DNA of 64,000 bases, taken from contig NZ_VJVZ01000004.1 in assembly GCF_007097145.1 (NCBI RefSeq), positions 62,001 through 126,000 of the forward strand. Direction: 5' to 3'. The position numbers and the translations under genes are program-made. Numbering within the stretch: position 1 is the first letter of the stretch; every line of letters begins with the position of its first letter. This document shows, piece after piece, positions 59,230-64,000 of the stretch. The notes under the pieces are model-generated. The model saw only the letters and a program-made list of their open reading frames with translations, was not told the origin of the DNA and did no database searches. This DNA comes from Flavobacterium zepuense. Its GTDB lineage: Bacteria; Bacteroidota; Bacteroidia; Flavobacteriales; Flavobacteriaceae.

Positions 59230-60540
59230 ATGAACAATATCGTAGCCATAGTAGGACGCCCAAATGTGGGGAAATCTACCTTTTTTAACCGACTGATACA
59301 GCGCAGGGAGGCTATTGTAGACTCTGTGAGCGGTGTTACTCGCGATAGGAATTACGGTAAGAGTGAATGGAACGGCAAAGAATTCTCGGTAATAGATACC
59401 GGTGGTTATATAAAAGGATCTGACGATATTTTTGAGGGCGAAATTCGCCGCCAGGTAGAACTGGCTATAGATGAGGCCGATGTAATTATATTTTTGGTTG
59501 ATGTTGAAGAAGGCATTACCCCAATGGATGACGAAGTGGCAAAATTGCTTCGTAAAGTTACAAAACCGGTACTTTTAGCTGTAAATAAGGTAGATAACTC
59601 TATGCGCGAAAAAGATGCTGTTGAGTTTTACAACCTTGGCCTTGGCGAATATTATACTATTGCAGGTATGAGCGGCTCCGGAACGGGAGACCTTATGGAT
59701 GCCCTGGTTAAATTATTACCGGATGCAGTACCGCCAGATGAAAACGCCGTGGCATTACCCCGTTTTGCTGTTGTAGGGCGACCAAATGCAGGTAAATCAT
59801 CTATCATTAATGCGCTTATAGGCGAAGACCGATATATTGTAACCGATATTGCCGGTACTACCCGCGATGCTATTGATACTACTTACAACCGTTTTGGTTT
59901 TGAGTTTAACCTTGTAGATACCGCAGGTATCCGCCGTAAGGCAAAGGTTAAGGAAGATTTGGAGTTTTACTCGGTTATGCGCTCGGTAAGGGCTATAGAG
60001 CATAGCGATATCATTATATTGGTTATAGATGCCACCCGTGGTTTTGAAGGTCAGGACCAAAGTATTTTCTGGCTTGCAGAGAAAAACCGTAAAGGTGTAG
60101 TAATACTGGTAAACAAGTGGGATCTTGTAGAAAAAGATACCATGAGCACCCGCGATTACGAACGCAAAATTCGCGAAGAGCTGCAACCGTTTACCGATGT
60201 GCCAATTCTGTTCGTATCTGCTGTAAACAAGCAGCGTTTACTTAAAGGCCTTGAAACAGCTGTAGAGATTTTCGAGAACCGTAAGCAACGTATTGCAACA
60301 TCTAAGCTAAACGAAACCATGCTGCCTATTATAGAGGCTATGCCACCACCGGCTTTAAAAGGTAAATATGTAAAAATTAAATTTTGCATGCAGTTGCCTA
60401 CCCCTACCCCACAGTTTGTTTTCTTCTGTAATATGCCGCAGTATGTAAAAGAGCCTTATAAGCGTTTTCTTGAAAACAAAATGCGCGAAATATACAATTT
60501 CTCAGGAGTTCCTATAGACATCTATTTCCGTCAAAAATAA
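59230..60540 (+). CDS. der: Ribosome biogenesis GTPase Der (EngA)
   Basis: 436 residues with two GTPase domains in tandem: first [18 protein letters not shown]; second [18 protein letters not shown] with GTTRDAIDT; and a C-terminal KH-like domain (about 355-436: [26 protein letters not shown]). It acts in 50S subunit assembly. It follows era with its own -7 box; a terminator follows. Confidence 0.98.
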   Translation: MNNIVAIVGRPNVGKSTFFNRLIQRREAIVDSVSGVTRDRNYGKSEWNGKEFSVIDTGGYIKGSDDIFEGEIRRQVELAIDEADVIIFLVDVEEGITPMDDEVAKLLRKVTKPVLLAVNKVDNSMREKDAVEFYNLGLGEYYTIAGMSGSGTGDLMDALVKLLPDAVPPDENAVALPRFAVVGRPNAGKSSIINALIGEDRYIVTDIAGTTRDAIDTTYNRFGFEFNLVDTAGIRRKAKVKEDLEFYSVMRSVRAIEHSDIIILVIDATRGFEGQDQSIFWLAEKNRKGVVILVNKWDLVEKDTMSTRDYERKIREELQPFTDVPILFVSAVNKQRLLKGLETAVEIFENRKQRIATSKLNETMLPIIEAMPPPALKGKYVKIKFCMQLPTPTPQFVFFCNMPQYVKEPYKRFLENKMREIYNFSGVPIDIYFRQK

Positions 60541-60561
60541 TTTTAACGATATATCGTAAAT

Positions 60562-60594
60562 AAAGTCCCGACATTGTTTCGGGACTTTTGTTTT
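60562..60594 (+). terminator. Rho-independent terminator of der
   Basis: AAAGTCCCGA, loop CATTGTT, TCGGGACTTT then T-rich sequence. Confidence 0.88.
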
Positions 60595-60713
60595 TTAAAC
60601 AGCTGCTTTAACATATTTATTGCTTATTATTGCAGCAACATACTAAAAATAGTACTTTTATGTTATTAAGATAAACCTTACCATCATCAATCAACCAATC
60701 AAACCTTACCTAC

Positions 60714-63539
60714 ATGCACAAAATCTTTACGCTATTTCTATTCTTAGCCTGTACTACTATTGGCTTTAGCCAAACCATCACCCTTAAAGGAAAAATTACC
60801 GGACCCGATGATTTTCCACTCGAAGCCACTACCGTTTACCTTACATCTGTAAAAGACTCATCAGTTATAGATTACACCATTACCAACAAAAATGGTGGCT
60901 GGGAACTTAAAACCCGTAGCATAGACAAACCTGTTATGCTCAAAATATCTTACGTAGGCTTTGCTACTTACAAACAACAATTTGACAACCTTATTGCCGA
61001 CCGTGATTTTGGCACCATTAAACTGGCCGACCAAAGCACCGATCTTAACGAAGTGGTAATAGAAAGTGAGGCTCCTCCCATCCGTATTAAGTCGGATACG
61101 CTGGAGTTTAACGCATCATCATTTAAGGTACGTCCTGACTCTAATGTTGAAGCGTTGCTTAAACAGTTGCCGGGCGTAGATATAGACTCTGAAGGAAAAA
61201 TTACCGTAAACGGTAAAGAAGTAAACCAGATACTGGTAAATGGCAAGCCGTTTTTTGATAAAGACGGTAAAATAGCCTTAAAGAACCTGCCCTCTGAAAT
61301 TATTAATAAAGTACAGGTTACCGATACCAAAACCAAAGAAGAAGAACTATTGGGCAAAAAAGCCAGCAGCGATAATGCCAGTATAAATCTTACTATAGAT
61401 GAGGACAAGAACAAAGGTATCTTTGGTAAAATTATGGGCGGCTATGGCACTAACGACCGGTACGAGAGCAGCGCCATGATAAATTACTTTAAAGGCAAGC
61501 GCCGTGTCACGGTGTTGGCATCATCCAACAATATAAATTCTACGGGATTTTCTATGGATGAAATATTTGATAGTATGGGTGGTGGCCGCAATGTATACAT
61601 GAGCAGCAACGGTTCCTTTGGCGTAAACGGTATTCAGTTTGGCGGCAGTGGGCAGGGTATAACCCAAAGCACAATGGCGGGTACCAGTTATAATGATGAG
61701 TGGTTTAAGAATTTTAGCAGTACCATGAATTACTTTTATAACCAGGGTGAAACCGAAAACGAAAATCGCACGCGCGAAGTTACCTTTTTACCTGACGAAG
61801 CAGGATTGGCTTCAAACAGAAGCCTTATTACCAACTCTGTATCCAGCACAAACAATACCCGCTCTGCACACAACGTGGGTACTGAATTTGAATATAAAAT
61901 AGACTCTACTTCTACCCTTTTCATGGCTCCAAAATTTGTTTCAGGCAACTCAAAAGTAAGGTCGTCTGCAAACCAAACCACTACAGACCAAGATGGTAAT
62001 ATTAGCAACAGCAGCGACAGCGATATCTTTAATGAGTCGGATAATCGCAATTTTTCCAACAACATCAACTACAGGAAAGCCCTAAAAAAGAAGGGCCGTA
62101 CCATTGGCGCATCCTTTAGCAACGATAACAATCTTGATGATGCATCAACATTAAACCAGTCTACCACCCTTTTATACGAAGACACCAACAATGATGGCAT
62201 AGCAGAAGAAACGGCCGATATACGTAACCAAATAAGGTATAACAGGCAAACGCGCGACAATTATACCGGCAGCTTTGAATATCTGGAACCTATAAACGAC
62301 TCGTTACGCTTAAAAGTTGGTGCTAACTACTCCCATTCACAATCCGTACAGGACCGTGTTGGGTATAATTATGATGAAGCAAGCGGGAGATATGACCAAC
62401 TTAACGATTCGCTTACCAACTACCTGTCATCGGTTACAGGAACAATACGTCCTACCGCCGGTTTTGATTACAACAAGAAAAAATTCAATATTAGTGTAAA
62501 CGTAGGTAGCAGTATTACTAATTTTGATAATAAGGGTACCTACTTTGGCGATACTTATACCGTAAATAAAAACTATGCGCTGCCCTATGTAGGTGCTAAT
62601 TTTGGCCTAAACCTAAGTAAATCAATGCATTTGTGGACCAATTATAACTATAATGTAGAATTTCCGCAGGCAACACAAATACTTCCTATAGAGGATGTTA
62701 GTAACCCACTTAACACTTATGTAGGTAACGCAAACTTAAAACCGGAAAAATCGCATGATATTTATTTAAGTCTCAGGGACTTTGATTTTGCAACCCGCTC
62801 AGGATACGGAATTTACGGTAGCCTTAACCTTTATGACTCTCAAATAGTATCATTTACAGATATTAACAGCAGCAGCGCCAAGAGGACTACGAGCTACAGG
62901 AACGTAGCGGGTGGGTACCAATCGTGGTTTGGCATTAACTGGAACAAAACAATAAAGCGTGAAGCCCATACCTTTAGGATTAATGCAGGCTTTAACGGTA
63001 GCTATAATTTTGAAAAAGGGTTTACAAACAGCGAGCTTTTTGAGGCCAAAATAATGAGCCTTACCCCAAGGTTGGGTTTAAATTATGATTACGGCGACCT
63101 GCTAACTATTGCACCGTCATATAGTTATTCTTACAGGCAAAGTAATTATACAAATTACCCTATAAGTTCTACAAATAATTTTGTGCACTCTCTAAATTTA
63201 CAAACTACCAGCTACTGGCCTAAAAATATAGTATTTGGTAACGATTTTGGATATACTTACAATTCAAATATTTCGGATGGGTTTAAAAAAGATTTCTTTT
63301 TATGGAACACCAGCCTGGGCTTTAATTTCCTCGATGATCACTTTTTGTTTAAGGTTAAAGTATACGACGTACTTAACCAAAACCTTGGCACATCGCGTGC
63401 TATCACAGCAACTACCATTCGCGATGAACAAAATACAGTATTAAAGCGCTATGCAATGTTCTCACTAACCTACAGCCTTAAAAAATTTGGCGATAAAGAC
63501 AAGAAGAAACGCAGCGGTGGCCGCTTTATGATGTATTAA
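60714..63539 (+). CDS. TonB-receptor-like outer-membrane barrel protein with carboxypeptidase-regulatory domain
   Basis: 941 residues. Signal peptide ends TIGFSQ. N-terminal carboxypeptidase-regulatory-like sandwich (about 22-112: ITLKGKITGPDDFPLEATTVYL), then a plug-like domain (VEALLKQLPGVDIDSEGKITVNGKEVNQILVNGKPFF) and a large barrel (from about 240) of the outer-membrane beta-barrel family 3 type. It ends in a basic tail (DKKKRSGGRFMMY) instead of the usual aromatic end. It lacks an obvious TonB box and a SusD partner. Probably monocistronic; function unknown, perhaps uptake of a peptide or metal chelate. Confidence 0.85.
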   Translation: MHKIFTLFLFLACTTIGFSQTITLKGKITGPDDFPLEATTVYLTSVKDSSVIDYTITNKNGGWELKTRSIDKPVMLKISYVGFATYKQQFDNLIADRDFGTIKLADQSTDLNEVVIESEAPPIRIKSDTLEFNASSFKVRPDSNVEALLKQLPGVDIDSEGKITVNGKEVNQILVNGKPFFDKDGKIALKNLPSEIINKVQVTDTKTKEEELLGKKASSDNASINLTIDEDKNKGIFGKIMGGYGTNDRYESSAMINYFKGKRRVTVLASSNNINSTGFSMDEIFDSMGGGRNVYMSSNGSFGVNGIQFGGSGQGITQSTMAGTSYNDEWFKNFSSTMNYFYNQGETENENRTREVTFLPDEAGLASNRSLITNSVSSTNNTRSAHNVGTEFEYKIDSTSTLFMAPKFVSGNSKVRSSANQTTTDQDGNISNSSDSDIFNESDNRNFSNNINYRKALKKKGRTIGASFSNDNNLDDASTLNQSTTLLYEDTNNDGIAEETADIRNQIRYNRQTRDNYTGSFEYLEPINDSLRLKVGANYSHSQSVQDRVGYNYDEASGRYDQLNDSLTNYLSSVTGTIRPTAGFDYNKKKFNISVNVGSSITNFDNKGTYFGDTYTVNKNYALPYVGANFGLNLSKSMHLWTNYNYNVEFPQATQILPIEDVSNPLNTYVGNANLKPEKSHDIYLSLRDFDFATRSGYGIYGSLNLYDSQIVSFTDINSSSAKRTTSYRNVAGGYQSWFGINWNKTIKREAHTFRINAGFNGSYNFEKGFTNSELFEAKIMSLTPRLGLNYDYGDLLTIAPSYSYSYRQSNYTNYPISSTNNFVHSLNLQTTSYWPKNIVFGNDFGYTYNSNISDGFKKDFFLWNTSLGFNFLDDHFLFKVKVYDVLNQNLGTSRAITATTIRDEQNTVLKRYAMFSLTYSLKKFGDKDKKKRSGGRFMMY

Positions 63540-63544
63540 TAAAC

Positions 63545-63575
63545 AAGAATAGGCTGCGAATTGCGGCCTATTCTT
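63545..63575 (+). terminator. Hairpin after the outer-membrane protein gene
   Basis: AAGAATAGGC and GCCTATTCTT form a perfect 10-bp stem around an 11-base loop. There is no strong T-run, so termination efficiency is unsure. Confidence 0.6.
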
Positions 63576-63580
63576 CACTC

Positions 63581-63606
63581 AAAAAAGGGCCGTATTGCTA
63601 CAGCCC
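63581..63606 (-). terminator. Terminator of the small membrane-protein gene
   Basis: On the minus strand GGGC, loop, GCCC then six T (AAAAAA at 63581-63586 on the plus strand). It lies downstream of the gene that ends at 63630. Confidence 0.6.
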
Positions 63607-63629
63607 ACAACCAAATTTAAAATAACTAA

Positions 63630-63926
63630 TTAACTAAATTTTTTGGCTTCTTTATACTGGATGGTAGCACCCCGGTTGTTATAAAAAGTAACCTTTTTTT
63701 GAAAAATAAGTGCTTTCATGAAGTTGCCCGAAACAAACAGCAGGTTGATAACCCCTGTAATAAGGAACATCATTACAGAATATTTTGGGTTGGTAAATTT
63801 CTCGTCGCCATTGCTCAAATAGCTCACCATTTCGTCGTAAGTAGACATATCTATTATTAAATACAGGCTAACAATATTTACAATTATCAGTAGTAAATAA
63901 AGGATATGTATGGTTTTAAGTTTCAT
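63630..63926 (-). CDS. Small two-helix membrane protein, unknown
   Basis: 98 residues: membrane segment 1 (IHILYLLLIIVNIVSLYLII), a polar loop (DMSTYDEMVSYLSNGDEKFTN), membrane segment 2 (YSVMMFLITGVINLLFVSGN) and a basic tail (FQKKVTFYNNRG). No family recognised. The coding frame is supported by the ATG start, the two clean helices and the terminator after it. The right 74 bases of the window show nothing further. Confidence 0.65.
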   Translation of the reverse strand: MKLKTIHILYLLLIIVNIVSLYLIIDMSTYDEMVSYLSNGDEKFTNPKYSVMMFLITGVINLLFVSGNFMKALIFQKKVTFYNNRGATIQYKEAKKFS

Positions 63927-64000
63927 TATAGTAGATTAAAAGTTAGCAAATTAATTAGCTGTAGGTCATTGGGCTAATGATGACGAAACACCGGTAGTAA

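Overview
The window is chromosomal DNA of a member of the Bacteroidota, most likely a Flavobacterium-like flavobacterium. The evidence is a SusC/SusD pair, many Bacteroidota-type promoter boxes (TAnnTTTG), almost no Shine-Dalgarno sequences, many short lipoproteins and MKK-type secreted proteins, a CE/GH130 mannan pathway, and simple AT-rich interspersed inverted repeats. I see no phage, integrase, transposase or CRISPR array. The family calls rest on motif recognition by eye; no database search was run.

Layout. 0-2.1 kb: a probable copper/metal locus with the start of an MbnP-like lipoprotein, two paralogous small CNGKCHL proteins and an AraC regulator between them. 2.2-14.7 kb: small secreted LTxxQ-like proteins; a hemL, glucosaminidase-LysM and ACC-deaminase-like operon; a large GAF protein; an HD hydrolase fused to a Pycsar-effector-like membrane domain; a huge phosphoesterase/beta-barrel protein; and a beta-propeller lipoprotein. 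14.7-20.3 kb: a predicted sRNA, a stress-like group (lipoprotein, DUF892, SDR oxidoreductase), two members of a small uncharacterised protein family, an M15 peptidase and an AIM24 protein. 20.3-26 kb: a retropepsin-like protease, a TPP riboswitch with thiM-thiE-thiD-tenA, repeat clusters and a lone response regulator.

26.5-31.3 kb and 38.2-56.0 kb are two parts of a mannan/galactoglucomannan utilisation locus. The first has GH3, a sialate-O-acetylesterase-type esterase and a CE2 esterase. The second has GH5_7 mannanase, GH26, mannobiose/cellobiose 2-epimerase, GH130 phosphorylase, a sodium symporter and a second GH26 on the minus strand. Divergent from these are an AraC regulator, then SusC, SusD, a surface glycan-binding lipoprotein, GH27 alpha-galactosidase and GH5. 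Inferred working order: esterases and GH27 strip acetyl and galactosyl groups, mannanases cut the chain, SusCD imports oligomers, GH26 releases mannobiose, the symporter carries it inward, the epimerase makes mannosyl-glucose, and GH130 phosphorolyses it to mannose-1-phosphate and glucose.

31.4-38.1 kb, between the PUL parts, holds low-complexity secreted proteins, an SRPBCC protein, a five-gene operon (lipoprotein, hydrophilic peptide, CinA-C, membrane protein, MgtC), a SemiSWEET, a KTSC-like protein and a YchJ protein. 56-64 kb holds a lipocalin-like protein, initiator tRNA-Met, a hypothetical secreted protein, a candidate structured RNA in front of era, then der, an outer-membrane TonB-receptor-like protein and a small membrane protein. 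The most interesting items are the predicted sRNA at about 14.85-15.0 kb, the structured leader before era, the kinase-like segment inside the 1241-residue protein, the HD-PycTM fusion, a TAACTTTA promoter-like box shared by several stress-like units, and palindromes at the putative start sites of both divergent PUL operons.
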